A stretch of 64,000 bases of DNA from Limnanthes douglasii subsp. nivea. Taxonomy: Eukaryota; Streptophyta; Magnoliopsida; Brassicales; Limnanthaceae. The stretch spans positions 32,497,900 to 32,561,899 of the forward strand of contig JAUPFV010000001.1 of the NCBI GenBank assembly GCA_036936605.1, given 5' to 3'. The translations under genes were made by a program, and so were the position numbers. Below the pieces are notes generated by a model. That model saw nothing but the letters and a program-made list of their open reading frames with translations. It was not told the DNA's origin and did not search any database. The first letter of the stretch is position 1. Each line of letters begins with the position of its first letter. Below are positions 1-12,780 of this stretch, in pieces.

Positions 1-2894
1 ATAGCCTTATTTTGTTGCTGTTATAGGCTCACTTCTAAGAGACATGCACTAGTCACACATATCAGGGGTCTCCTCTTTATAAACATAGTTCTAAAATGAA
101 TTTAAGATGATCTTTGGATACTCCACATGGAATATCATCACAATTATTTCCTCAGGTTTATGCAAGGTATCCTTGGTTGTTTTAAGCTTATTTTCTTCAA
201 AGCAAACAACCAATTCAACACGTTCTACTCGTTTGGCTGCCAATATACTTTTAAGGCTCTTTTCTGGCCCAACACCTTTTGTAGCTTTATTTGCAACTCT
301 TCATTCTCAAATATATTTGACCTCCCAATAAATTTGAATTGTAGCTAAGTTAACATTAGCAATATATAACTTCTTATGGAAATAAGAAATAACTTCGGCC
401 TATACAATAGTCAATCTATGTAAGAACCTACCAAAGCAAAAAATAAACAGATACCGCTCAAGGATGGCCTTAAACATCCCATACAGCTTTGATATCAAGA
501 AAGATTTGGCAGACCCTTGCTTTTTAAGTTGAGTCACTGGCTCAAAATTGATTTGAAGTTCAACCTTAAATATCCCTTCAACCACCAGCTTATTCTGAAG
601 CTTATCATTCAACTTCTCTTTTACATCTATTTTATCAATATTAGCATCCCATGAGAGTATGCGGGTACCTAAATCCAACCATAAAACAACAAACATGAGG
701 ATATTTGCGACTCTATTAATTTTGGAGGATACAACACCTCAGCCAACCAAACCTTCATCCTCTCAATTTCTCGCCAATTGCATCGAGCTTATTTGTTGTC
801 CTTCTTTTTTCCTTCAAAAACTATGATACCTTTCTATTCCTATAAATAATCTAAAATAGTTTGAAGCTAAGTAGATATCCTTTCAATTCGGCCTTATATC
901 CTAATAAATCTAGCAGCAAGATACATGTTAGTCGTACTCTTACCTTAGAAAAAATATATATATAAAAAAAAATCCTTCAATGGTGGTTTTGGCTGACGAA
1001 GAGTTTCTAACGAAGCAGGAACATTGTCAGCATGAACCAATCTGGAAATACCTCTAAGGTTTTTTCGACTAGAGTAAGTTGATTATATCAAAAGATTGCA
1101 GTAACATAGCTAAAGACTTTTAGAAGTTCGATCAAAATATATTGTGGTACGGTTTGACTTGTAACCAAAAACCAAGAACATCATGCTTCAGTCAATAACC
1201 ACGTGATCAAGATACATCATTCATAAAAAAACAAAGATAGTTATTCAAATTTTAGTCCTTCTTCGTCGTTCTCACACGGAGTAGAAAGACTAGTATAAAG
1301 TCTGTTTAGTAAAATTACTCAGTCCACCAAACGATTAAACTCGTTCGACTATGGTTTGGAAGTTAAAAAAAAGTAAATGAAAATACATAGGATAACATGT
1401 TTAAAAAGTTGACGTAAAAAATTAATATATAAGTTATTTTATTTTATTTTTCTTAATTTATATCATATTGGTATAAATAAAAATTGCATGAATTAATTAC
1501 ATTTTTTATAACAAATTAATAATTGTATTATTTTCATATCTATTTTTTATATGTACATAATAATTCGTGCTTTCCGACAGTTTAAAACTTAAATTTAAAA
1601 TATCTTTATTAATAACTAAAAAATTTGATGAAGATGTTTCATGCTCCCTTCTCTCTAGAAACCCTTTAGGAACCTTAGAGGCGACGTTTTCTAAATTGAA
1701 AAATCTTATAATCCCATTTGGCTGCATCTATGTATTCCAGTCCGTCTCTCAATTTTTCCTTACTATCATTTTTTTAGAAACTACATCATTTTTGTTGTTT
1801 CACCATTTTCACCGATCTTCTCCTTCTCGGTGTTAGTTTAATGAAGAATCAGCATGTGTATTCTCTTCCAGGAACAAGAGGGGTGGTGTTCTCTGGATCT
1901 TTGTCCATAATCAATCTTTGAGGACCGTATTATGAAGCGGTCGTGGTTCTCCGGTTTGTATCAGAGTTGTTCAGTGAATGAGCTGAGTTTTCAGATTTCG
2001 TCATTTGTGGTTTTCCTTTTTCCTATGTGGGTCGTTAAACTGTTGTAGGAGTGATATCTCATCAACTTCCTCAAACAATTTGAATAAATTGTTGTCGATT
2101 TAGTAAAAAAATGTTTATTTCTTCATTTTTGGCTATGTCACACTTTTTCTCTTCACCTTCTCTGCTTCATGTGTCAACGATGATTTTGTGTTGCAATTTG
2201 CATGACAGTTCTCAAAGTTGTGTTACTTGATCATCAAAACTTTACCATGGTGAGTGACACTTCTCATGGTTCCGGTGTTTCAGTTTGTACGTTTCTAGGT
2301 TTGATTTAAAGTTTTCAGTATCAATATCACATTTTGGTTTTCATGACCAAAATTATGGGTTATCTTTAGTTGATTTATGTATTTATATTGTATTGTAATA
2401 ACAATAGTCGTGAATATTACTGCAATTCAGTTTCTCTTGTATTTTGCTAATCGATTCTCTAAGAAGCAAAAAGTGCAGTATAAAGGTAAACAATATTACC
2501 ACAATATCTTTTGTATTCCGATAATTCGATAGTTTTTTTTTAGGTTCATCAAACCTTCAAGATATGTCTTATAAAACTATATGATTTTATATACGATTTA
2601 TATAATATTTTTTAAACACAAAAAATAAAAAATATATTATTATAATAATAATTAATGATAATATTTGAAATATATTGTGGATCATTTTATTTTAAATTAC
2701 ACTTTCTACAATATTACCGAAACATAATAGATTCGAAAAAATACTATAACTTTTTTATATATATATTTATATTTAATTTAATAATGCAATTTTAATTCAT
2801 TTAATTAATAAAATTATTTAATTTTTCCACCGTTTCACGTGTCATTCTATACATGCATTTTAATTTATCAATATAAATTTAACATTTTTCTTTT
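1..2894. other. Unassigned AT-rich flank with weak coding-like stretches
   Basis: No gene can be named here. The minus strand at about 110-700 reads as protein-like text. A 98-residue open frame at 400-696 is followed leftward by a stretch containing FENEELQIKLQKV, which looks coiled-coil-like. I do not recognise the family, and in-frame stops interrupt it. It could be an old transposon or gene relic. From 700 to 2894 the sequence is AT-rich, with short frames at 1506-1836 that show no motif and no codon bias that I can see. Confidence 0.3.
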
Positions 2895-3144
2895 GGGTGA
2901 AGCTATTTTCTCCATCATATTTTTTATTTCCTCCATGTTTCAAAATCAAAAAAGGACTTATCACTTGCTTTTACTTTCTTGCCCTCATTATACCTTCTAA
3001 TTTATAACTTGATATCATTAACGAGTATGAAATCTTTATATCAACAAACACATGATTAAGCCAAATTAAATCCAACATATATGATTTATCTTCTAAAATT
3101 AAACTATAAAACAAAAAAATAATCAAATTTCTTAAAGATTACTC

Positions 3145-3210
3145 ATGGAAGAAGAACACACCCAAATCAAAGATTTAACACCGGAGAACATCCCCAAATC
3201 AACCAACAAG
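3145..3210 (+). other. Short exon-like reading frame followed by GT
   Basis: An ATG opens 22 codons beginning MEEEHTQIKDLTPEN. They end exactly before a GTAATT that could act as a splice donor. The stretch lies inside the TIR element and has more balanced base composition than its surroundings, which suggests a captured host exon or the first exon of a transposon gene. No homology is recognised, and expression is unproven. Confidence 0.25.
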
Positions 3211-3311
3211 GTAATTTAATCTTGTTTTTTTAGTTTTACATTCATGTAATTTAAAAATTCATGTTAAAAACATATATTTTTTAAAATCTCGATTTGTGCG
3301 GGTTTTAGTAG

Positions 3312-3522
3312 AAAACAACTAATTCCGAGATAGCAGATAGGAATCGGGTTTTTTTATCTAGAAAAAAACACCTGATTTGAGACAACACCTAGGAAATAGG
3401 TGTATTTGATTTAATAAAAAACACCTTATTCCGAGACAGGACCTCAGAATTAGGAGTTTTTTATATATAAAAAATGCATTTAATTCCGAGATGTCATATC
3501 GGAATTAGGTGCATTTTGTTTG
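3312..3522. repeat. Four tandem ~53-bp hairpin units
   Basis: Four diverged units follow one another at about 50-54 bp spacing. Each begins with an A-run, then a left arm resembling AACACCTAATTCCGAGA, a short loop, and a right arm resembling its complement (for example ATCGGAATTAGGTG at about 3498-3511). Each unit can therefore fold on itself. The last unit pairs best. The array sits in the middle of the TIR element. Confidence 0.7.
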
Positions 3523-3846
3523 TTTCAATGAATAATGGTGTATTTTTAAGTGTTATTGTTCTTTTAAATAACGAATGATTTCTACCTTAGAAGAATTCGA
3601 AAAAAACTGTTGTTGTTTTTCAAGATTAGAAGAGAAAACAAATAGGTGGCTAGGGTTTGTTATTTTTCAAGATTTGAAAAGAAATTTGAAGAGAAGGCGA
3701 TGAAGTTGTTGGAGAATTAATGAGTTTTAGAATAAAAAAAAAATAAGGGTAAATATGTTATTTCTTTTATGGAGAAAATAACAAAGTGGAGTTTTTATTT
3801 ATTTATGGTGGAAATAAAAAATTTGATGGAGGAAATAGGTTCACTC

Positions 3847-5649
3847 TTTTTTTTTTTATGTAAATGAAGAATAATTTATGAATACCATATGTACGATAGA
3901 ATCGGGGGAGTAATTTGATTAGAATCTAAAATAAAAATGAGTAAGACTATCTAATCCAATTTTCAATACGGATAAGACTTTTTTTATTTTACTATATTCA
4001 GTATGGCTGGTGTTTGGGTGAGTTCTTAATTATAAATTTATAATGATAATAGTATGATTGAATTGAATCAAGGTCATCATGAGTAGGGCAGGGCAGTGTA
4101 TTTTTATTTTAAGTGTAGATCAAGAAACAACATCTGACCTGCCACACATTTAAAATCATACTAATTTCGTCATAGAAACTAGTAGTAGCATTAAAGAAAG
4201 TCTGAATGTGACAAAATTTAGTTTTCTAGATGCTCTCAAATTTTATCTCACATATAAAAACAAAATAATTTATAGTATTAATTAATTGGGTAATTAATTG
4301 TTAAGCATTTATAAACCATAAGTTGAAACAATCCAACATCTTAAGAAATTGAATATATGATTTACGTGCAATTTATATTGGATTTTTATTTTGAAGTTAA
4401 TAAGAGTATAAAAAGGTTTTGTACATTTGTTCTTAATTAATATTTATTTTAAAACTTAATTTCACATTAAAAATATTAATTTATAAATATCATTAAAAAC
4501 TATCTTAAAACATAATTTTATGTAAAATGTTCATGTTTTGTGAAAAATCTATATTTATAAAAAAATTAATTTTGACAAAAATTAATTGTTTTATGTGTGT
4601 ATATATTATGTCACGTTTAAAAAAAAGGTTGAAACTGTTGAGCAACTTTTTACGAAAGAATGATGTATTATTTTATTAATTTTTATGATTAAATTTATTA
4701 TATTTAGAGGGGTCATGATACAGATCAAATTGGTTTAAGATAATCCGGAAAGATTCAAATATTTTGTAATCAGATTAAATTTATAAAATAGTTTTGAAAT
4801 TTTGTTTTGTTATTTTTTTTAACTTTATTTTTTATTTATTTATAAAATTATGATAATAAATAAAGATAAAATTATATTTTTAGAATATCTTTTGATAATA
4901 TTTAATAATATATTATTTTTATTACCGTTCTGAAACTATCTAATTTTCTATTAATCATTCCCTCACCGATATATATATATATATCAACTATTTTAAAACC
5001 CTGATCTTATGTTATAATACTCATAAATATATTTATTGTATTTTTGTGATTGTTTTAAATCTAGACACATTTTTGAACTAAATTACTTTTTTAGTTAACT
5101 ATATATTTATTAAAAAAATTTGTAAAAAACAAAACATTATAACATGGCATAGTCTACCATTGTATTGTTAATTTTCATTTTACATTTAGTTTCTTTAATA
5201 ATTATATATAACAATATTTTATGGGTTGTATGGTGATTAATATATTATTGTGTCATTCACTTTTCAGACTATATCACTTTTTGAAACACGCCATGGATTA
5301 AACAAAGCAAAACGAATAGATTTTGGTAAACTTTGTTGGCAATAAACATTTTTTTAATATATTTTTTGAAGAAATAAAGTATTGAAAAATTATATAAAAC
5401 CATTACTCCATATATTCCATATTAGTCGGCGTTTAAGGATATTGTAGTGTTATTAAACAAATCAATTATTACTCTATATTCTATAAAATATTAGAGAGAC
5501 ATAAATTTTATTAATCCAAAGTAATAAAAACTACATATATTTTATAAAAAAATAAGACAAATGAATTTAGTTGACCATGAATATTTAGTATAGTACGGAT
5601 AATATACATTTAATTTGAATTTTTTTTTAAAACGTCAATTAATATGTGA
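3847..5649. other. Gene-free AT-rich spacer
   Basis: Very AT-rich sequence with homopolymer runs and a (TA)n tract near 4970-4985. I see no coding frame, RNA gene or element boundary. Confidence 0.5.
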
Positions 5650-6015
5650 TGGATTGATTGAGTTAAATAATGTCTTAACAGTGTATCGTGTTTGGCGGTG
5701 TCATTGACAGTTTTGTGTTTTTGATATTGTCATATTTAGTCTTGTGTATACGAGTCCATCATGCCTATTATCAAGTAAGTTCTATTTATTTCCTATAAAT
5801 AGACTATTACGGTTACACAAAACACAGTCTGAAATCTGTAACCCTTTTCTATCATAATAAAATACTTTTCTCTAGCGGCGTCGGTGGACGTAGACAATTG
5901 TCGAACCACATTGAATTTTGTGTTCTTTTCTTTTATGTCTTTTATTCGTGTTAAGTTCTTTATTTGTGTGTAGTGCTTGAGCCATTTATGATAAATTACA
6001 TAGTGATTTATAACA
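5650..6015 (+). repeat. 5' LTR of copia-1
   Basis: It starts TGGATTGATTGAGTTAAAT and ends TTTATAACA just before the primer-binding site. It aligns along its length with 10160-10534. It carries a plausible promoter core (ctataaatagac near 5795) and an AATAAAA-like signal near 5856. Confidence 0.8.
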
Positions 6016-6019
6016 AAAT

Positions 6020-6029
6020 TGGTATCAAA
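6020..6029 (+). promoter_or_regulatory. Primer-binding site of copia-1
   Basis: TGGTATCAAA lies four bases after the LTR end and resembles the complement of the 3' end of plant initiator methionine tRNA (TGGTATCAGA). Confidence 0.7.
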
Positions 6030-6075
6030 TATTTGGTTGTGAAATTAGGTTTTGCAATTAGGGTTTTCACAACGG

Positions 6076-6882
6076 CGTCTACAACAACAAAATACATGAT
6101 CGAAAAATTTGATGAAAGATCCAGTTTTCTATTATGGAAGATTAAACTGAAATCTTCATTGGTACTAAAAGGGTTGTGGTAGGTTGTAGAAAATAAGTTA
6201 CCATAAGAGATAAAAGAAGAGGAGAAACAAGATCTTCAAGAAAGAGCTTTGTGCTGGATTTTAATGAGTGTGAAAGATAATGTTCTTCGCGAGATTAGTG
6301 GTGAGAATATCGCTGCCTGCGCATGAAAGAAGTTTGGAGAACTTTACTCAAAGAAATCAATAGTAAATCACTTATACTTGAAGAAGCGCTTGTATAATTT
6401 CAGATTGAAAGAAGGTATTCCATAACTGAGCACTTAGATAATTTTAAATCAATTATAATGGACTTGTAGAACATATATATCAACATTGAGGATGATGATC
6501 AAGATTTTTTTATCTTGAGATTGTTACCAGCTCCTTATGAAAACTTTGTAGATATCATAATGTATGGTTAGGATACTTATCGCTAGCAGATTTTACAAAA
6601 ACGCTGAAATCAAAAGAGTTGAGACAGTTACAACCAGGCAATCAGGCTGAAGAGGAAGGTCTTCTGACTAGGGGAAGATTTAGAAGCAAAGCGAGTTCTT
6701 TAAGAATGAGCAACTGGAGGTCCAAATCAAAGGTATAAAACTTAAACTGTTATGAATGCAATGAGCAGGGTAAATATATGAGAGATTGTCCAAAATTGAA
6801 TGGTAATAAGAGAAATCAAAAGGAAAATCCAGCAAACCTTGCTGAAGGTGTGAACGATTCCGACGATAGTAAAAAACAGTAG
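6076..6882 (+). pseudogene. gag: copia-1 gag (broken)
   Basis: The start of the capsid region reads MIEKFDERSSFLLWKIKLKS, the familiar N-terminal copia gag motif with a LW-K core, and is soon interrupted by a stop at about 6180. The following text in shifted frames continues the gag helical region. A CCHC zinc knuckle at about 6753-6794 reads CYECNEQGKYMRDC: the cysteines are kept but the zinc-binding histidine is tyrosine. It would have packaged element RNA in cytoplasmic virus-like particles. Frameshifts and the knuckle mutation make it non-functional. Confidence 0.8.
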
Positions 6883-6889
6883 TAGAGGA

Positions 6890-9800
6890 TATGTATTGTC
6901 TGTAAGTTCAGACTATGGGAAAAACTCTTGGGTACTCGATACTGGCGTTACATATCACATGTATGAGTTCAAGAAGTGGTTCGATACTTACAAGTCAATA
7001 CAAGGAACTGACTATTTAGGGAACAATCATTCCTTACTAGTTTGTGGTATCAGTAACGTTAGAATCAGAATATTTGATAGGATGGTTAGAATCATGATGT
7101 GCTGACAAATTCTTGGATTAAAGAGAAACCTAATTTCTCTTGGAACACTAGACTATTGGGGTTACAAGTACCGTGCAGAAGATGGTGTAATCAAAGTAAC
7201 AAAAGGCTCAATGATGTGTATGAAAGGCAGTTTGTAGAAAGGGTTTTACATTCTTTAAGAGAGTGTTGTTATGGGCGATGCTGCAGTAGCATCATCAGGG
7301 AGTAATAGCTAAAGTAGGAAAGATCAAAATAAGTTGTGAAATTGGCGTCTTGGTCTCATGATTGATAGAGGATTAGTTGTTTTGGGAAAGACATATTTGT
7401 TGAAAGGGCATAAAGCGGAATCATTGGAATTTTGTGAGCAATGTGTGTTTGATAAACAAACTAGAGTCAAATTCAGCAAATCAACCGTAAGAACGACTAA
7501 ATGGATAATGGACTACATTCACTAAGATCTTGGAACCCAAACAGAATTCCATCAAAGAACGAAACCATATACTACATATGTTTGATTGATGATTATTCAA
7601 TGATGGCGTGGGTTTACTTTTTGAAAATGAAAGATGTGGCATACTCAACCTTTGTCAAATGGAAGACGATGATTAATAAGAAAACTTGAAGAAATATCAA
7701 ACATCTTAAGACAGATAATGGGTTGGGATATTGTAGTCAGATTTTAATGATTTCTACGAAGGTGAGGTAATGATGTGTCATCGCACTTGTTCAAGAATAC
7801 CACAACAGAATGGGTCGTAGAAAAAATGAACACACTTTGTGACAAGGCACAAAGTATGCTCTCACATTCCGGTGTGAGAAAGGAATTTTGAGCTGAAGAT
7901 ATCAATACAGCGTGTTACATGGTGAATCGGTCTCCATCAATGACTATTGATTATAAAACTTCTTTTGAGATTTGGTCTGGATCGTTGGCTGATTACGAAC
8001 AATTGAGGGTGTTCGGTTTTCCTACATATGCTCATATGAGAGACAGCAAGCTTGAACTGAGGGCAAATAGGTGTATATTTGTAGGATATTCTATTGGACT
8101 GAAGAGATATAAGTTATGGTGTAACTTTCCAAAGTCTCCAGGATTTCTCCTTAGTAGGAACGTGACTTTTAACGAGTTTGATTCGATAGAAAATCAGAAA
8201 GAAGTAGGAGAAATGGTTGAATCATGATCGGTTATGAGTAAACATGTGGAGCTTAAAGTAGAATCAGTTCCTAGTAGGTCCAATAATTTGAGTGGTTCTA
8301 AGATGGATCCAGAATCAGAAGGTGAAACGTGAGCATCGGATGATAGTGAAAATGATACGCGCGAACCGGAACAACAACCTCATAGCATAACATTGGGCAG
8401 AGAAAAGATATATTAGACTTCCAACAAGGTATGAGAATCTAGTTGCATATGCTCTGTCAGTTGCAGAAGAAGTTGAGATGCAGGAAACTAGTAACTATAG
8501 GGAAGCTTAGCGAGTTCAGAGGTAGATCAATAGATTGGTGCTATGCGGGAAAAGATTGAATCTCTTCATAATAACCAAACATGTGAGCTTTTTTACTTTC
8601 CTAAAGGATAGAAGGTAGTATGCATCAAATGGGTGTTCAAGCAAAAAGAATGTAATCTAAGGGTTGAGGCATATGGTTTCAAGGGAAAACTGGTCGCTAA
8701 ATATTTTACTCAAAGGGAAGGAATCGACTTCAGTGAAGTGTTTTCTTCAGTGGTGAAGCATAGTTTAATTCAAGTTTTGTTAGCCATGGTAGTTTTGCAA
8801 GGTTTAGAACTTGAGCAGTTACGTGTGAAGATTGCGTTTCTACATGGTGAATTGGATGAGCGAATCTACATGAGACAACCAGAGGGATTTATCGAACCTA
8901 ATATGGAGGATAACGTTTGTTTGCTAAAAAAGTAACTGTATGGTTTAAAATAGTCACCTAGGCAATGGTACAAACGTTTTGACATATTCATGGTGTCAAA
9001 ACAATTCATGAGAAGTCCATATGATAGTTGTGTGTATCATCAAAAGATGTCAGATGATTCTTATATTTACTTGTTATTGTATGTGGATGATATGCTTATT
9101 GTTGCTTGTAGTATGTCATATATTATGCAAACAAAGAAGTAGCTTAGTGTCGCGTTTGAGATGAAGGATCTGTGTAGAGCAAAGAAGATTCTTGGTATGA
9201 AGATTATCAACAAGAGAAGTATAGGATCATTAAACTTTTCCCAACAAAGATATATTAAGAAAACGCTACAACGATTCAACATGTTTGATGTTAAGGCAGT
9301 TAGCATCTCGTTTTCTACTCACTTCAAGTTGTTTGCAGCAGGAGCGTCCAATGACGATGTTGAGTTGGAGAAAATGTCAAAGGTTCCATATTCAAGTGCA
9401 ATTGGTAGTATTATGTATGCTATGGTATGCACACATCCTGATATTTTACACACGGATATTGTAGTTAGCAGGTACATGAGATGTCTTGGGAAAGAACATT
9501 GGCAGACAGTGAAATAGATACTTCATTAGCTTAAGAATACTGTGAATATTGGCTTAACATTTAACAAGACTGATATTGGTGGATCGTTGAATGATATTAC
9601 AGGATCAATTGTTGGTTTTGTTGATCTGATTTTGCAGGTGATATTGTTAGAATGAGATATCTGATAGGATATGTATTTACTCTAGCTGAGAGTGTGACCA
9701 GTTGGAAAGAACCGTTGCAAGCTACTGTAGCTTTGTCTACAACACAGGCATAGTACATGGCGGTAACAGAAGCAGTTAAAGAGACAATATGGTTGCAAGG

Positions 9801-10026
9801 TTTGATGACAGATTTGGGCTTGGATAAGACTACTAAAAAAATATTTTGTGAGAATCAAAGCGACATACACCTTAAAGGGAACCAGATGTACCATGAGCGT
9901 ACAAAGCATATAGATGTGAGGTATCATTTTATTCATGATATAATATCAAAAGGAATTTTTTATGTGAAGAAAGTGTCTACATATGATAATTCATCAGATA
10001 TAATGATCAATGCAGTATCAGTTTGA
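6890..10026 (+). pseudogene. pol: copia-1 pol: protease, integrase, RT, RNase H (broken)
   Basis: The protease signature WVLDTGVTYHM lies at about 6931-6963. Integrase core text is at 7560-7690 (CLIDDYSMMAWVYFLK) and 7919-8110 (MVNRSPS through RCIFVGY). Reverse transcriptase runs from about 8620, through VKIAFLHGELDE near 8827-8862 and LYGLK near 8937, to the catalytic motif LLYVDDM near 9076-9096. RNase H follows at 9740-9940 (ENQSDIHL through ERTKHIDVRYHFIHD). Domain order is canonical for Ty1/copia. At least ten stops or frameshifts separate the fragments, for example after GEL and within integrase, so no polyprotein can be made. Confidence 0.88.
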
Positions 10027-10159
10027 AAGTTTAGGGAATGCCTAAACTGGATTGATGTTCGCAGTATAGAGTGAATGTCTCGGGAGAATTTGGTAAGTCT
10101 GAAAAAGAGAAGCTTCTTTGTTGATAACGAAGAAATGATATTTGCCTCAAGGGGAAGAT

Positions 10160-10534
10160 TGGTTGATAATGAGTTAAATGATGCATTGACAATGTACCGT
10201 GCTTGGTGGTACAGTTTTGTATCATTGACAGTTTTGTGTCTTTTCATATTGTCATCTTTGGTCTTGTGTATATGAGCTCATCAAGCCTATTATCTAGTAA
10301 ATTCTATTTATTCCCTACAAATAGACTATTAGAACTACACAAAACACAATCTGAAATTTGTAACCCTTTTCTATTATAGTGAAACACTTTTCTCTGGCAG
10401 AGCCCGTGGAGGTAGACAATTATCGAACCACGTTAAATCATGTGTTCTTTTTTATGTCTTTTATTCATGTTCTATTCTTTATTTGTGTTCTGTGCTTGAT
10501 TCATTTGTGATAAATTGCATAGTGATTTATAACA
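10160..10534 (+). repeat. 3' LTR of copia-1
   Basis: It begins TGGTTGATAATGAGTTAAAT immediately after the purine-rich tract at 10147-10159 and ends TTTATAACA. It matches the 5' LTR throughout, with substitutions and small indels, including an extra ~12 bp (acagttttgtat) near 10210. Confidence 0.8.
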
Positions 10535-12690
10535 AAAACACATCTAAACACGTACATAACATGACAAAGTTATATATAACCATTATAAAACACATCTAGA
10601 TGAGTACACAACAAATGAGACTTGGAGAACCCATATAAAAAGATATAAAAAATTAAGCTTGAAAAATGGTGTGATGTATAGACGAGTACATATCATACAG
10701 ATGAAAATGTGTCATGCACCGCATGTTAGAACTTTAGTTGTCGTTGTAGTAGATTCAAATTTGTTTGTTATAATATGTAAATGATCTATGTTATTACCAA
10801 ATCAAATACAACATGATGTATCAACCAATCAAGTTGTGTCAAAGTACCAACTTGTCATAGTGATGTAAATCAATTTAGATATTTCACTGCTACAATTTCT
10901 GTTGATGGTCGTGACAAATTAAACATATGCAATTGTTCAAAATGTTATTCCTTTAAGTTATGATATTATTTTAAAAACATTAAAATTATAAATTAAGAAT
11001 AAATATTTTAAGCTGAAATAAAGTTTTGATTTCTATAATAAAATAACGTATAAATAATTATTATTTTTAAAAACGTGTAAATAATTAAAAAAACGTGTTT
11101 AATATGTGTTTTGTCCTCTCTAAAAATAATCATTTTTGTTTGAGTTCTAACTACAAGTTCAAGTAATAACATTCAATGCCATTCTCATTTGTAGCGTTAA
11201 TAAATATTAGATACAATCATGATTATCAAAATAATAATGCCAGCAATCAAAGTTATAATTAAATATCTTGTTCGTTTTGATCAAATCGATGACACCAATT
11301 GCACAATGTCGCAAAAATAAATTAATAAATTAAAGTTTATCATTATTATTTTTAAAATATTATAAATATGTGATCCAAATTTTGCTAAGCTTTTTGAGCC
11401 AGCCAGTGAAGGTACACATGTATAGGGAAAAAAAGAAGAAAAAAAACAAAGACAACCTTATATATTGACAACATATTTTGAACAGACTATCCGATTAACT
11501 CTACAATCTTTACAAAAATAATTTTATGTGTGTTAAACATCTGAAGGCTCTTGAACTTAAATACAAAACTGATAAAGAATGAACAAACAAACTATTAATT
11601 TGTTAGTACTTTGATTTTAAGTTTGTAGATGAAATTACTATTCATCTTTAAATTTATAAACTTCAAATAATTGTAACTAGCTCGTGTCCGTTAAAGCTAT
11701 ACTTATAAACATATTCCAAATCAAAACAATTATAGTCAATTTCATTCTATATGAAAATACTAACATAAATCTACATAAATTTGAGAAAATCCAAATATAT
11801 TTCTTGATTGAAGAAGATTGGCGTTTAAGAGACAAAACATATGAAGATTCTAAAATTGGAACTTAAAAGAGTGGAAACACGATGGAGCCTAAGAGAAAGA
11901 AACATACAATATTACAAAAAAAAATACTTTGGTACCATTTGCAAAACAAGTTTTAAAAAGGCATACAAACATTATTTCATTTACAATAAAAATTGATATT
12001 TTGAAAGAGGTTCTATCAGCACATAAATTATAATAATGATAACAAAGATTAACATCGTGGAGATCTAGATTTTTATATGATAGTACGATACATGTGCTTT
12101 AGTACATGATGCTTATGATAAATCTTTTTAAATACATTTTAAAAAAATGGTGTACATGAAGTAAAAATAAAAAACACTAATTTAAATTAATGGACCATGA
12201 AAACCTAAACCTAATGGTATAAGAAATAAAAATAATAATGTTTTCTAATAACATATATGTTTTGTATATTAACATGAATTTGGCTTATAATGAATTTTAA
12301 CAGGTGTATGATTTCAGTAATTATATCCAATCGCATCATGAAAAACAATGATAATTGCGTGATTGAATAACTAAATTATGTATAATTAAAGCTTATACAT
12401 ATGTTTTCTATTTATTTTATATTCAAAATAATTATACACTATGACAATATAGATTTCTTCAAATAAGTCATTATGCAATTAAACATATAGTAAAACACAA
12501 AATAAGTTCATATAAAAAAAATTAAATTATGTACAAAATCTAAAATAATTTTATAAAACCGTTATAAAAACATAAAACTGCATGAAATTATTAAATCAAA
12601 TTTATAATATATCCAAATTAGTTGGATTAATATATATTTGGATTTAGAATATCAATTTGAATTCGTTTGACTAATAATTCTTATCTTAGT
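10535..12690. other. Gene-free AT-rich spacer
   Basis: No coding frame with recognisable content, RNA gene or element end was found. The sequence is strongly AT-rich with many short A and T runs. A 60-codon frame at 11684-11866 has no motif and is probably chance. Confidence 0.45.
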
Positions 12691-12780
12691 TTTACTTCAC
12701 CCGCAATTATTGTTTCGGTTTCGCTACACCCGTAACTTTCATCTTGACTTTTGGTCCACCCTCAACCATTGACTCAGATT
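12691..12780. repeat. Three degenerate ~30-bp units containing CACCC
   Basis: Three successive segments of about 30 bp each contain a CACCC-centred phrase (ttcacccgcaat, tacacccgtaac, tccaccctcaac) at about 12698, 12727 and 12757. They have similar T-rich lead-ins. This could be the edge of an unrecognised transposon. The function is unknown. Confidence 0.4.

Larger units (their letters stand above)
2895..3846. mobile_element. Non-autonomous DNA transposon with ~42-bp terminal inverted repeats
   Basis: The left end, starting GGGTGAAGCTATTTTCTCC at 2895, is matched by the reverse complement of the right end, which starts GAGTGAACCTATTTCCTCC and ends at 3846. About 37 of the first 42 bases agree, and weaker similarity continues inward. 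The element is about 950 bp, too short for a transposase, and none is visible. The flanks are ttttctttt on the left and a T run on the right, so a 9-bp target duplication of Mutator type is possible but lies in low-complexity sequence. Inside are a short exon-like ATG frame and four tandem hairpin units. The superfamily assignment (MULE-like) is inference. The TIR pairing is seen directly. Confidence 0.75.
5650..10534 (+). mobile_element. Ty1/copia LTR retrotransposon (copia-1), complete but inactivated
   Basis: Two diverged LTRs (5650-6015 and 10160-10534) flank about 4.1 kb that encodes, in the order normal for Ty1/copia, gag, protease, integrase, reverse transcriptase and RNase H. A primer-binding site resembling initiator-Met tRNA (TGGTATCAAA, 6020-6029) follows the 5' LTR, and a purine tract (caaggggaaga) precedes the 3' LTR. 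Total length of about 4.9 kb is normal for Tork/Tnt1-type copia elements; that clade assignment is tentative. Many stops and frameshifts and clear LTR divergence show an old insertion. The bases flanking the two outer ends do not match, so a target duplication is not visible. Confidence 0.9.

Noticed and set aside
1..700. Minus-strand protein-like text as a host gene
   Set aside because: I could not match it to any family, and it contains stops. Naming it would be a guess.
5600..10545. 5-bp target duplication for copia-1
   Set aside because: Bases outside the two LTR ends (tgtga and aaaac) do not agree. Shifting the ends by a few bases did not give a match.
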